From positions 1 to 36,734 of the forward strand of contig JAUCBJ010006122.1 in assembly GCA_032718475.1 (NCBI GenBank): DNA of 36,734 nt, written 5' to 3'. How positions within the stretch are numbered: position 1 is the stretch's first letter; the number at the start of each line of letters is the position of its first letter. Below the pieces are notes generated by a model. The model saw only the letters and a program-made list of their open reading frames with translations, was not told where the DNA came from and searched no databases. Origin of the DNA: Nemertoderma westbladi. Its lineage: Eukaryota > Xenacoelomorpha > Nemertodermatida > Nemertodermatidae. Shown piece after piece: positions 1 through 10,624 of the stretch. A program made the translations under genes and the position numbers.

Positions 1-92
1 ATTAATCTAAAGTTATTCTTTGCTCAATATTAAGTAGAATACTGTTGGTACCTGTATGCTCTAGAATTTATTGTTGTATCACTTTACAATAG

Positions 93-1123
93 GAATGCTT
101 CTGCCGCTATTAGAAAGCACTTACAACGAAATACTTATTACATTAATGGGGCTCCTACCACGAGAGAGGAAACAATGTTACCATTACTATACGGAGGACA
201 ACAATAGTTACTCCTGGGCTGACGAGCCACCCGGCATCAGAAACATCGATATAACGACAGGTCACGCCCTGTTATCGTATATGGAGGATCATTTAAAGAA
301 CAAAAACCGTCTTGATACGGAGTGGAACGATATATGCCGTTACGAGGCCGAGCCCAACGCAACATCAATAGCCGAACTTCCTGCCAACGCTGCGAAAAAC
401 CGATACTCAGATACTCTGCCGTACGATCACTCTAGAATCAAGCTAAATTCGGATGGGAATGCAGATCAAACTGACTATATCAACGCGTCTGCCATAACTG
501 ATCACGATCCACGCAAACCTAGCTACATTTCAACGCCGTCGCCCCTAACTCGAACGGTCGATGATTTCTGGCAAATGATATGGGATAATGATGTTGCTGT
601 GTTGGTCCAGTTGTGTTCTATTGAAGATGAAGAGAAGCTAGGAGGTTGTCATCAATATTGGCCATCAGAGGGGCAAACGGCCGTTTACAATAAGTGTGAG
701 GTGACCCTAGTGTCGCAGCACACGTGGTGTGAAGATTATATGGTGCGAAGTTTTTATTTGAAGCATTCTGAAACCGGTGTGACGCGCACAGTCACTCAAT
801 TCCACTACCTAACCTGGTCCGATCTTAGTATACCGGATAGCACGCGGGTTCTACTCGAGTTCAGAAGGAAGGTGAATAAATCTTATAAGGGGGGTAAATC
901 GCCGGTCGTGGTTATTTGTAACGACGGTTCCGGGAGATCAGGGACCTACATCCTTATTGATATGGTTCTCAACGGTATAATTAAAGGCGTTAAAGAGATC
1001 GATATCGCAGCTACCTTGGAGCACATCCGAGACCAGAGAGCTAACATGGTGAAAACCAAGAAACAGTTCGAATATGCGCTGTATGCCGTTGCATTTGATG
1101 TTCACAACATTCTGAATGGTTAA
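93..1123 (+). CDS. PTPRN-like: PTPRN/IA-2-like receptor pseudophosphatase, C-terminal exon (5' partial)
   Basis: The reading frame encodes a PTP domain of the IA-2/phogrin (PTPRN/PTPRN2) family, dense-core-vesicle membrane proteins of neuroendocrine cells. Similarity starts near nt 206 (SYSWADEPP) and continues through the family hallmarks DITTGHALLSYMEDHLKNKN, YDHSRIKL, DYINAS, WCEDYMVRSFYLK, EFRRKVNKSYKGG and KEIDIAATLEHIRDQR to the stop at 1121-1123. The CX5R loop keeps Cys (917-919) and Arg (935-937), but it has Asp where active PTPs have Ala, as IA-2 does, and Ile replaces the usual preceding His. The WPD loop reads WSD. A catalytically dead protein is therefore likely. The lumenal and transmembrane parts should lie left of the window. 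The first residues do not match the family, so the true acceptor (AG near 92 or 208) is uncertain. The frame itself opens at 71 on a TTG codon, and the first in-frame ATG is at 95. The whole PTP domain is on one exon, whereas vertebrate genes split it across many. Confidence 0.88.
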
Positions 1124-1448
1124 TAATCCCTGATATTGGAACTTCTGCTTCCAAACATTTAACGAATATAATTGGTTTTCCTAATTGGACTTCGTCTATA
1201 AAGCCCCTGTTGAAATTTAAAAGAAGATTGAAATCTCGAAAATATGATTCATTAAGTCCCATGTGCTTGATTATTGATATTAATTCGAAATTATTGCTAC
1301 CAAACTTATTTCTTGGCGTATAATCTTGTACTTTTTATTACGGCATTACGATATAGGCGAATAGGGACAACGTAAACTTCCGTGTTTTGATCCCGTGATT
1401 TTTGTTCAGAATTTGTCGAATATTTTTGCGTTAAGTTTTTAAGCATTA

Positions 1449-1513
1449 AATAAACTAGATAGTTGAGCAAATTGACTGAAAGTTAAAAAAGTAAAGGAAA
1501 GTGATGAAATAAA
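1449..1513 (+). promoter_or_regulatory. Candidate polyadenylation signals for the PTPRN-like gene
   Basis: AATAAA occurs at 1449-1454 and again at 1508-1513, about 325 and 385 bases after the stop codon. Either could end the 3' UTR. In AT-rich DNA such hexamers also arise by chance. Confidence 0.35.
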
Positions 1514-1525
1514 GTTTAGTTTTTT

Positions 1526-1567
1526 GTTTTGGTTATAAACAACCGCCACTGTAACCTGGTCCTTTCC
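1526..1567 (-). repeat. Dispersed copy of the 66-bp repeat module
   Basis: The segment GTTTTGGTTATAAACAACCG followed by CTGTAACCTGGTCCTTTCC is a reverse-complement relative of the unit tandemly repeated at 34926-35522. Other relatives lie at 5320-5365, 13738-13790, 17081-17130 and 29112-29160. It is a family of unknown type. Confidence 0.55.
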
Positions 1568-2960
1568 TTTATAAATTTAATTAAATTAATTTTTTTAAAA
1601 CCCACTAAACACATAAAACTGGGTGTTTGTGGTCATTTTACGCCATTAACTCTTAATTCACCTACGTGTAGGCCTACATACTGTACTAATATAGTATACT
1701 TTATAATATGAACTGTAGATGAATTATATTTGCCTACCATATCACAATACGCACTTTAATAACTTAATAATAATATCCTCCTTAATTAAATATAATGTAT
1801 AATAGTATTTAATATAATGGTATTTAATTGAGTTGAATAGTACCTGTAGTACCTGTTTAATAGTCAATTGAATGAACTGTGTCATACTCCACCTAATAAC
1901 TTAATTATTATTGGATAAGCATTAAGCATATGATGCGTACTACATACATACAGTAACTTTGTATATTTTTTGTACAGTAGCAGTATAATACTGTATATTT
2001 TGACCTCTGTAGCCGCAAGTAATATATTCGAACCGTCATGTATTACAGTAGTACTGTATGGCCTATTAAACATGTAAAGTATGTAAACTATCTGCGTATC
2101 TTTATAATATTATCCTATATTTCTGATTTTCATTTTGTCAATATAATATATACAATATACATATTATATTAATGATATTATATTATTATATATATATATT
2201 ATTATATTATATTAATTACATAATAGTCCTGTATAAGAAAATAATACTAATATACTCTAAGACCGATGTACAACCTACAAAGTTCCTAGGTTTCTGATAA
2301 CTGCAGGCCCTATAGGAGCCATATGTAGGCCTACAGGTTTCGAAATATAATTTGTCAGAGTTCGCTCGACCGTAGTCGTAGTAGTAGTAGTAGAATATAC
2401 TGAATATAAACACTAAACAGATAACATTTTTTGGGACTTCATGTAACATTGATTTAATAAATGACTTAAGAGTATTATTCGTAAACTTGTATTCAATGTA
2501 GTTGCCTAACATTCTAAGTTTTCGCTCAAAATATAGCGAATTAGTACAGTAGTCACAATACATTGGTAAGACCTTATATATAATTTTTCATTTTCAGCAC
2601 AAATTCATGGCACAAATTTACGCGAAACCGAATTAAATTACTAAATCGAATGTAATAGAGATTTGATTAGCTACCGCAATACTGTATATAATCTAATATT
2701 TATACTGTATCTGTAATTGGTATTGTTTGTGGGTGGTTGTTTGGAATACAATTTGTAAAAATTATTGTGCTTTATTTATTTAGTGATTATATTTAGTGAT
2801 ATTTATTCGTTTACGTGCTAAATACATTGCATTGCATATATTTATACAAACTATGTTTGAAATATTATTACAGTATGATCTTAATTATCGCTAGACAGCA
2901 GAGGTAAGCGATTCATATTCGGTGTAGTTATCGAGATATCTGCTATAAAATAGTCGCACC

Positions 2961-4197
2961 ACCCCCCCCCCCCACAACCCTTCCCTCCAATCCCCCTCAA
3001 CCTTGTACTCCAGCCCCCCAACCCAGCGCTCCCACCCCACAACCCGGCCCTCCGACCCCCAAATCCCTTCGGTCCACCCCCCTCAACCCTCCCTCCAACT
3101 CCACAATCCTGCCCTCCAACCCCCCACAACCCAGCCCTCCTACCCTCACAACCCTTCCCTCTAACCCCCCACAACCCTGCCCTCCTACCCTCACAACCTT
3201 TCCCTCTAACACCCCACAACCCTTCCCTCCAACCCCGACAACCCTGCCCTCCCACTCCCACAACCATTCCGTCCAACCCCCCTCAACCCGCCCTCCAACC
3301 TCCCACAATCCCACCCTCTAACCCACCACAACCCTTCCCTCCCACCACCACAACCATGCCCACCCACCTCACAACCCTTCCCTCTAAACCCCCGCAACCC
3401 TTCCCTCCCACCACCACAACCATGCCCACCCACCTCACAACCCTTCCCTCTAACCCCCACAACCCAGCCCTCCAACCCCCCACAACCCTTCCCTCCCACC
3501 CCCACACAACCCTGCCCGCACACCCCCACAACCCTGCCCTCTCACCCTGACAACCCTTCCGTCCAACCCCCCATCAACCCCTGCCCTCCAATCTCCCACA
3601 ATCCTTCCCTCCAACCCCCCACAACCCGGCCCTCCAACCCCCCACAACCTGCCTTCCCACAAACCTCACACCCCATAACCCTGCCCTCCTACCCTCACAA
3701 CCCTTCCCTCTAACACCCCACAACCCTGCCCTCCAACCCCGACAACCCTGCCCTCTCACTCCCACAACCATTCCGTCCAACCCCCCCTCAACCCTGCCCT
3801 CCAACCTCCCACAACCCAGCCCTCCAACCACCTCACAACCCTTCCCTCTAACCCCCCGCAACCCTTCCCTCCCACCACCACAACCCTGCCCGCCCACCTC
3901 ACAACCCTTCCCTCTAATCCCCCACAACCCAGCCCTCCAACCCTCCACAACCCTGCCCTCCCACCCCTCACACAACCCTGCCCACACACCCCCACAACCC
4001 TGCCCTCCCACCCCCACACAACCCTGCCCTCTCACCCTCACAACCCTTCCGTCCAACCCCCCCTCAACCCCTGCTCTCCAACCCCCCCTCAACCCCTGCT
4101 CTCCAACCCCCCCTCAACCCCTGCTCTCCAAACCCCCAATAACCCTTCCCTCCAACCCCCACAACCCTGCTCTCCAACCCCCACAACCCTGCTCCCA
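2961..4197. repeat. C-rich minisatellite (G-rich on the minus strand)
   Basis: About 1.24 kb of imperfect tandem repeats of roughly 22-24 bp built from CCCTCCAACCCCCCACAAC and variants such as CACAACCCTTCCCTCTAAC. The minus strand is a series of G-tracts separated by short loops, so G-quadruplex formation is plausible. Long open frames rich in Gly, Trp and Val on the minus strand are by-products of the repeat and are not genes. There are longer duplicated blocks: the stretch ending in CATGCCCACCCACCTCACAA occurs twice near 3355-3435, and the 3170-3250 block recurs near 3690-3770. Confidence 0.9.
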
Positions 4198-4891
4198 CTG
4201 ACAACAATACAAAAAATTATAATCCTATCATGTGCCGAATCTAATGGAGATTGCAAATTTGCAAGCAGCTTTCTAATATCTTTTCTCAAATGCAAAACGT
4301 TAGATCTACAGTATATCTCAGAATGCCCTTTTTTCATGAAAGCTAATTGCTAAGCTAATTGTAACTGAAATGAGTTGAAATTTGGTACACTTCATCAGAA
4401 TAATTTTGTCCATAAATGTGTCGAACAAGTTTTGATCAAAAGGCTCTGGAGCCTTTTTATGTCAAGAAGGTCCAACAAGCCCTTTTTTGGTCCTTTTAAT
4501 TTTAAAATGGCCCCAATCCATATCAACAAAAAACTTCCTAAGACTTGGATGCAGGGGAGACTGGTGGAGAAATAAAATTTTGGCGCAAAAAGGCACTTTT
4601 GGCCATTTCATGGCCAATTTTTAAAATATTTGGTTTGGATATTCTTAAACAGATCGATGTTTAGTAGCACAAAAAATAATTGTCACCAAATTTTTAGTGT
4701 CCAGAGACACCAAAATGTGAGGTTCCATTTGGGGGAGCTACCCCTAATTCAGTCACAAAGACTCACTCTCTAATTTTTAGAGAAAAATTAATGATAGAAC
4801 ATAAGGAGAAAGATTTTGACCTCCCTGCGTTTACCTATGTAATAATCATAATAAATAGTATAATCAGTTCAGTCCAAGGCGTTCTAGTCCA
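4198..4891. other. Non-coding stretch, no gene seen
   Basis: Moderately AT-rich unique-looking sequence with no conserved coding frame. The segment near 4374-4420 (TTGAAATTTGGTACACTTC) has the flavour of old interspersed repeats but I cannot assign it. Confidence 0.5.
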
Positions 4892-5195
4892 ATGCAGCTG
4901 TGCGGGACTAAAGGCGGACTGGAGGCAAACTATTTTTTGTTAAATTTCATAATTTATAATCACCAATTTTACGAATACTATGACAAATTTTCGAAAATTT
5001 TATTCTGGAAATATACAATTTCATTAGAAATTCATTATTGCAATCGAAAACACGTACAACGCAATAATGAATTTACAATAATTATATTTCCAGAATATAA
5101 TTTTCTAAAATTTGTTATAGTATTCGTAAAATGAGTGAATATAAATTATGAAACTGCACAAAAAATAGTTTGCCTCCAGTCCCGCACGGCTGCAT
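4892..5195. mobile_element. MITE-like foldback element, 304 bp
   Basis: The ends are inverted copies of each other: ATGCAGC plus GTGCGGGACT and GGAGGCAAACTATTTTTTGT on the left, and the reverse complement on the right (about 5150-5195). The left copy carries a short internal duplication (AAAGGCGGACT). Inner arms also pair: TTTTACGAATACTATGACAA near 4970 with its complement near 5115-5133, and the TCTGGAAATATA block with its complement. The 80-codon open frame inside is an accident of the palindrome. No transposase, so non-autonomous; superfamily not identified. Confidence 0.75.
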
Positions 5196-5529
5196 GGCCG
5201 TAACGTGAGGCGACTTTATCAATAATTGAAGAAATAGCAAATACTGTCGGCGCAATCTAAATTCATCCCACCCCAGGGGATAATCGACAAGGGGAATTAC
5301 CTGTTATATTTTTTTGGGTTTATTGTTTTGGATAGAATACATGTCACTGTAACGTGCTCCTTTCCACTTATTTGATAATTTAACATTAGCAAAACTTAGC
5401 CATGTCGGCATTGGCGTGGGCGTGGGAACTCTAACTCTTGACCTCCACGAAAAATTCAGATAGAAAGGTAAGAGGTAGACCTTAAATACTGTCCTCCAAT
5501 CTGTCATTACCAGGTCTATCTTCCTCTGC
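5196..5529. other. Non-coding stretch with a dispersed repeat copy
   Basis: 5320-5365 is another minus-orientation copy of the dispersed module (TTTATTGTTTTGG, then CACTGTAACGTGCTCCTTTCC in part). The remainder may include the eroded 5' part of the LINE that the SINE and LINE A inserted into, but no clear protein similarity is readable. Confidence 0.45.
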
Positions 5530-5544
5530 CATTGAATGAATGTC
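5530..5544. repeat. Target site duplication of SINE copy 1 (left)
   Basis: CATTGAATGAATGTC is repeated exactly at 5817-5831 on the other side of the SINE. Confidence 0.85.
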
Positions 5545-5816
5545 AGAATACCAAACAGAGCAGCAGCTTGGTCTAGTGGTGACATTCTTGGGCTTCCACA
5601 CAGTAGGCCCTGGTTCTATCCCTAGATGGGGCAGCACAGTATGGGAACAGTGCTTTAAATGCTGCAGCCTAGCCCAACCCTGGCTTTCATCCTTAACTGG
5701 TCGATAAATGGGAACCAAGGCAACTTGGAAAATAGAGTGGAAGGGTTGACTGCGGCAGATTACCCGTGGTGGTGAACAGGCATTCGGGCTTAACGAGCCT
5801 AAAAGATTATCACATT
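5545..5816 (+). mobile_element. tRNA-derived SINE, copy 1
   Basis: The head has a Pol III A box (TGGTCTAGTGG) and a B box (GGTTCTATCCC). The body has GCAGCACAGT, GTGCTTTAAATGCTGCAGCC and CCCAACCCTGGCTTTCATCC, and the tail is GCTTAACGAGCCTAAAAGAT. It is flanked by an exact 15-bp target site duplication, CATTGAATGAATGTC, at 5530-5544 and 5817-5831. A second copy with the same body is at 23344-23643. Open frames on the minus strand across it are spurious. Confidence 0.88.
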
Positions 5817-5862
5817 CATTGAATGAATGTCTAAGTGGTTTTAAACAATCTCAGGAATTTCT

Positions 5863-5892
5863 GTGTTTCGGCTAAAGGGAAAAAATGGTCCT
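5863..5892. repeat. Target site duplication of LINE A copy 1 (left)
   Basis: The 30-bp segment is repeated without mismatch at 6792-6821. The first two bases could belong to the AGT-repeat tail, giving 28-30 bp. Confidence 0.85.
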
Positions 5893-6791
5893 CGGGTGAT
5901 GATAACTCCACCTACTGGCTCCAGAAGTCGAGGAAATCCTGCCAAGTACCTAACTGATCTAGACTTTGCTGATGACTTAGGAGTACTCTCAGAATCATTA
6001 GAGGGAGCCCAACGGCTCCTCAGCTCATTAGAACATGCTGCTTCTAGTGTTGGTCTTTTTTTTAACTCCAGAAAGACCAAAATTCTGACCGTTAACTTTG
6101 AAAGTCCTCAGCAAGTCTCTGATCGGATGAGCATAAGCTCAAAGGATGGTATGCTTGAGCATGTGGACGACTTCTGTTACCTGGGATCATGGATCCGGAA
6201 GTCAGGTGAGGACCTTCGAATACGTAAGGGAAAGGCATGGACAGCCTTGAATAGGCTTTCCAGGATTTGGAAATCACCGAGAATTAATCGGAAACTTAAG
6301 GTCCGATTATTTAGAGCAGCAGTAGTTCCAGTACTCCTCTACGGGAGTCCATGCTGGGCTCTAACTGCTGAGGACACCAAATCTCTGGATGGCACATTCA
6401 CAAGAATGCTACGCCGGGTTCATTGTGTCAAGTACAATGCACACATCTCCAACCAGACACTATATAACATTGGAGGTGTCTCATTGGTTCCCCCAAGCTT
6501 GACACTAGAACAAAATCGCCTCCGCTTTGCAGGACATTGCTTTCGCCGTGAGGACCAGCCAGTGCATAATCTTGTACTTTGGCAGCCTCATGGAGTGAAT
6601 AAGCATGGTGGACAGCCCATGACTTTCTTGAGACGCATTTTAAAGGACACTGGCCTTAAAGATGCGGATGATCTAGCAAATGTCATGGGTGATAGGGAGT
6701 TGTGGCGGTGCAATTTTGTTGACAAGCCGGCACAGCATTCTTAAAAATGCAGCTGCAATGCAGCATGCCGATCCTAGTAGTAGTAGTAGTA
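5893..6791 (+). mobile_element. LINE A copy 1: 5'-truncated non-LTR retrotransposon with RT fragment
   Basis: The frame to 6744 encodes the C-terminal part of a non-LTR reverse transcriptase. It starts just before the catalytic box LDFADDLGVL (about 5959-5990), followed by FNSRKTKIL, VDDFCYLGSWI, RLFRAAVVPVLLYG and a C-terminal block with RRVHCVKYNAHISNQTLYNI and LRFAGHCFRRED. The 3' end, after the stop at 6742-6744, is short and finishes in (TAG)n. The element is flanked by a 30-bp direct repeat beginning GTGTTTCGGCTAAAGGG (5863-5892 and 6792-6821), so the boundaries are firm. The RT frame is intact as far as it goes, which suggests a young insertion. Clade not resolved. Related truncated copies are at 17188 and 30364. 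Confidence 0.88.
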
Positions 6792-6821
6792 GTGTTTCGG
6801 CTAAAGGGAAAAAATGGTCCT

Positions 6822-7915
6822 GTTGCGGTTCTTGCCTAAATTGGTTCAAATCCTTTCTCACCAATAGATGTCAACATGTAACATGTCCGAATATTAAATG
6901 AAAGCTCAGCGACCAAAAATCTAGATTATGGTTTCCCCCAGGGATGTAGTTCGAGCTGTGTTCTCTTCATAAAATACGGTGAAGGCCTACTGAATCTGTT
7001 GAAGAAACTGAAACCATCTACACATGATTTTGCCGATGATCACCAAGTGTACTTCTCTTTTCGTGCAAGTATCAAAAAGGATGAAGAAAAGGCTGTACAA
7101 GAGATTGAAAAGGCTATTAATGAAGTTAAAAGAGGCTACTTGCAAATAAACTAAAATTAAATGATGATAAAACATAAATTATTATCCTCTGGGATCCAAA
7201 CAGCAACTCAGTAAAGTGAGAACTAAATTAATCAATGTGGGGAAGTTCAGGATCCAACCTGCGAAGGCAGTCAAGAATTTGGGTGTGTGGTTCGACAACA
7301 ACATGACTATGGGGACTTGCCAAATACTTGCCATAAAACTTGCAAAACAGCCTTCTATCACATCCACAACCTCCGTCAGATCAGAAGATTTCTTTCTGTA
7401 ACCGCTATGAAGACTCTAGTTCACTCCTTAGTAACTACTGTAGTAAAATTGATTTACTGCAAAAGCTTGCCCTTTGAAATTGTTAAAAAACACCTAAATA
7501 AGCTGCAGTTAGTCCAAAACGCGGCCGACCGACTGCTACGATCGATCAGCAAATACGACCACATAACTCTAAGCTTCCTATTACACACAGAGTGCAGTAC
7601 AAAATTCTTCTTATAACACACAAGATTCTCATTGGTAATGGCCCTGTATATTTAAAGAAAATGCTTCACATTGCACTAAATAATAGATACAACATACGGA
7701 GCCAAACAGCACCAAAGCTCATTACACCCCATTACAAGTGTGCATCATACGGACTATGGGCCTCCCGAGTCGCCGCACCAACTCTATGGAATAAACTGCC
7801 TCACGAGTTGCGATCAGAAGGGAACACATCGAAATTTAAAACCGATCTTAAAACTCATCTCTTTAGGAAAGCCTTTAATAAGTAATTTAAATTTAGCGCT
7901 ATATAAACATTTTAT
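6822..7915 (+). mobile_element. LINE B: L2/CR1-like non-LTR retrotransposon, degenerate
   Basis: Broken frames read like an L2/CR1 reverse transcriptase: LNWFKSFLTNR just after the LINE A insertion, a catalytic DFADDHQVYFSF at about 7026-7061, LINVGKFRIQPAKAVKNLGV near 7225, then LQLVQNAADRLL and the typical C-terminal block ASRVAAPTLWNKLPHELR ending LKTHLFRKAF at 7885. The tail has GCGCTATATAAA followed by an ATT-rich end, typical of the clade. Stops and frameshifts (near 6900, 7154 and 7600) make it dead. Its 5' part continues left of LINE A to at least about 5832, where the SINE also inserted. Confidence 0.8.
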
Positions 7916-7987
7916 TATTATAAAAACAAATATAATATTTGTTATATTTTCTAAGATTCGCCGGATCTTAGACTTCCCTCGCCCTCG

Positions 7988-8062
7988 CGGGATCTAAATT
8001 CTCTGGGATCTAACTTCTCTGTGATCTAAATTTTCTGGGATCGAAAAGACTCCGGGATCTAT
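7988..8062. repeat. 16-bp minisatellite
   Basis: About five units of GGGATCTAAATTCTCT with variants, starting near 7989, 8005, 8021, 8037 and 8053. An older related unit lies near 7961. It directly follows the end of LINE B. Confidence 0.75.
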
Positions 8063-8221
8063 CCACCCTAGTCTGCTAGTACAGCAGCTAGTATACTGTA
8101 CTGAAGGCAGTATCCTGACCTGACTGACTGATAGGATTACCCAGCTACCATTCAGCCATTACTCATTAGAGTCATTACCAACCCAGTTACCGGGCTCGGG
8201 CTGCAAGGCTACTTAATAATA

Positions 8222-10624
8222 TAATAATAATAATAATAATGGCTTATTAACGTGCCCCCTTCTAACATTAGTCATGCAGAGGGCACCGTAATCAAATGTA
8301 TAGTTCTGCACATTATTTAAATACAAATACTAATTAATTTATTACAAACTTATATTTACAACACACATTAAAAATACAAGGGATTTAAAATTATTACATC
8401 AAGTTATCGCAAAATAATTTACGATTATTTAAAAAACAAACAGTACTAATTTCAAAAATATAAGTTCTTCCATTACAAATTTGTAAAGATAACCGATTCC
8501 ATAAATAGCAAAGTTGTAATACTGTACAGTGTTTGGCCATAAATTAAAAATATATCGAATATAAAATGCATAAAATGCATAAAATGCAATCGTGTTCTAA
8601 AAATGTTCTAAATAAATGTTATCGATAAAATCATATAATTCATAAATAGCATCATAGTTCTGTATTGTTATCCCTTTAATAATAATTATGTGTAAAATTA
8701 TAATTTTTATAAATAATTTCCCAATTAAAAACTTTGCAACAATTATGAGTTAAAATACAGATTAAAAAAGTGTGTTTTCAGTCTAGCTTTAAACATCTCA
8801 AGTGTAATACTTGGATCTCTCAGGTCACAAGTCAGTGCATTCCAAACCATCGGTGCTGCATAGCTAAATGATCGTCTAGCAAACGTTGTTCGAGCTGGAT
8901 AAACCTGTAAACAGTTCGATGAAACAGATCTCATATTTCGGCCTGTTCGGTTATTACTGCAGGGTTTAATAAGGTCCGACAAGTAAGAAGGGGCAGTGCC
9001 TAAACGTGCTCTAAACGTCATAACTGCGATTTTGAAATCTATTCGGGATTTAATAGGCAACCAATGTAGTTCTTTCAATACTGGTGTTATATGATGTCTC
9101 AATGGAATTTGGTTTACTATTCTTGCCATTGAATTCTGTATCAGTTGCAATTTTCTTAATATCCTGTTACTTAATCCCATATAGAGGCTATTACAGTAAT
9201 CAAGTTTACTACCAATCAGAGCCGAACTAATTAGCTATGCAGTATCATTAGTTATCCTTGGTCGAATCCGTCGAAATTCCCTGAGAAACATATAGCAAGA
9301 GGATACCACCTTATTTACCTGTTGTTTTAATGATAATTGTGCATCAAACTCTATGCCGAGGTTTCTTTCATGAATTGATGGATGAATCACTTCGGTTCCT
9401 ACCTTCAAGCTTATCTCACAAAGTTGATTTAACCGTGTTCTAGATCCTATTAGCAATAATTTAGTCTTTGAGGTATTAATCTCCAGCTTATTCTGATTCA
9501 TCCAGCTAATTACTTGTGTAAGGCACTCACTCTTCTACCCGAGACATCCGTAAAGGATCCTCCACCTCTATCGCATGATATACCTGTGTGTCATCTGAAA
9601 ATAAGTGGTGCTGTACTTGAAATGAGTTTATTAATTTCGCTAATGGTGCTGTGTATAATATAAATAGCAATACACCTAGGATTGATCCTTGTGTAACTCC
9701 CCACAATAGTCGTATTATCCTCGAATATTTCCCATTAATGTACACCCTGTACGAACGATCACTGAGATACGATTTTAGCCACTTAAGACACACTCCACGA
9801 ATACCAAACTCAACTTCCAATCGCTTTATTAAAATATCCAGATCTATTGTATCAAACGCTGCTGATAAATCCAACAATACTAATGCAGTCACCTTACCAT
9901 TGTCCATATTTACTGCTATATCATTTTGTACTCGAAGAAGTGCTGTCTCTGTTGAATGATTTTTTCTGTACGCCGATTGTCAAAGTGGAAGCAAATTATT
10001 GTATAAAATATGTTCCCTCATTTGGCTGTCCACTACTTTCTCAATGATTTTCCCAATTACGGCAATGTTTCCGACTGGCCTAAAGTTATTTAATACTTCC
10101 TTATCAAGGGTTAATTTTTTATTCCTGGTTTAAGAATGGCTTCCTTTGTCGAACTTGGAGTAACTCCAATCCTTAATGACATATTCACAGCATTTGATAT
10201 GTGTCGTATCATAGACTTTCCACCTTGCTTAATAAACTCCATTGGAACAGGGTCCAATTCACACTGTTTAGACGGCATTTTCTTAATAATTTTATCTATC
10301 TCATCTTCTGTAACTGGTGTGAAGTTTTCCAACCACTTTCCTGTGAAATGATTCCCAATATCGCCAAGGCATGCAGAATCCTCTGTAGTCTGAATCGTAA
10401 TAAACCCTTTCCTAATGTTAGAAATCTTATTATGAAAGAAATCAGCAAAGCGATTAGCCAAATCTTCAGAATTAGTACAGAATGGTAAAATCTCTACTTT
10501 CTGTCTTGACAATATTTCTTTTAATATTTTCCACCGCTGACTAGGTCCATCAACTGCCTTCAATCGATCATGGTAGTAGCTATTATGTTTTTGTTCACAT
10601 AGTTTCCGATATTCTTGTTGTATT
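8222..10624 (-). mobile_element. LINE C: CR1-like non-LTR retrotransposon, main body
   Basis: Reading on the minus strand from 10624 down, the frames give the region before the RT (IQQEYRKLCEQKHNSYYHDR, near 10615), the start of the RT (NNFRPVGNIAVIGKIIEKVV, about 10030-10090), LLDLSAAFDTIDLDIL (about 9850-9885), GVTQGSILGVLLF, a catalytic FSDDTQVYHAI, then ELHWLPIKSRIDFKIAV and the C-terminal MVWNALTCDLRDPS block ending at 8743. The 3' end (low coordinates) has a 500-bp AT-rich UTR and an (ATT)n tail at 8222-8240. At least three frameshifts or stops separate the pieces, so it is inactive. Its upstream part resumes at 12218 after an insertion. Confidence 0.87.

Larger units (their letters stand above)
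1124..2960. other. AT-rich intergenic DNA without a recognisable gene
   Basis: No convincing coding signal. It holds a dispersed repeat module at 1526-1567, a TA/ATT-rich low-complexity block at about 2100-2225, a short (GTA)n run near 2375-2393, and scattered copies of the palindromic word GTAGGCCTAC (for example near 1669 and 2325). Short open frames here look random. Confidence 0.7.

Noticed and set aside
2881-4092. Several overlapping Gly-rich minus-strand open frames of 82-172 codons
   Set aside because: They arise because the C-rich minisatellite has few stop codons on its G-rich strand; the same repeat is open in several frames.
4892-5134. 80-codon open frame
   Set aside because: Lies wholly inside a palindromic MITE and has no recognisable motif.
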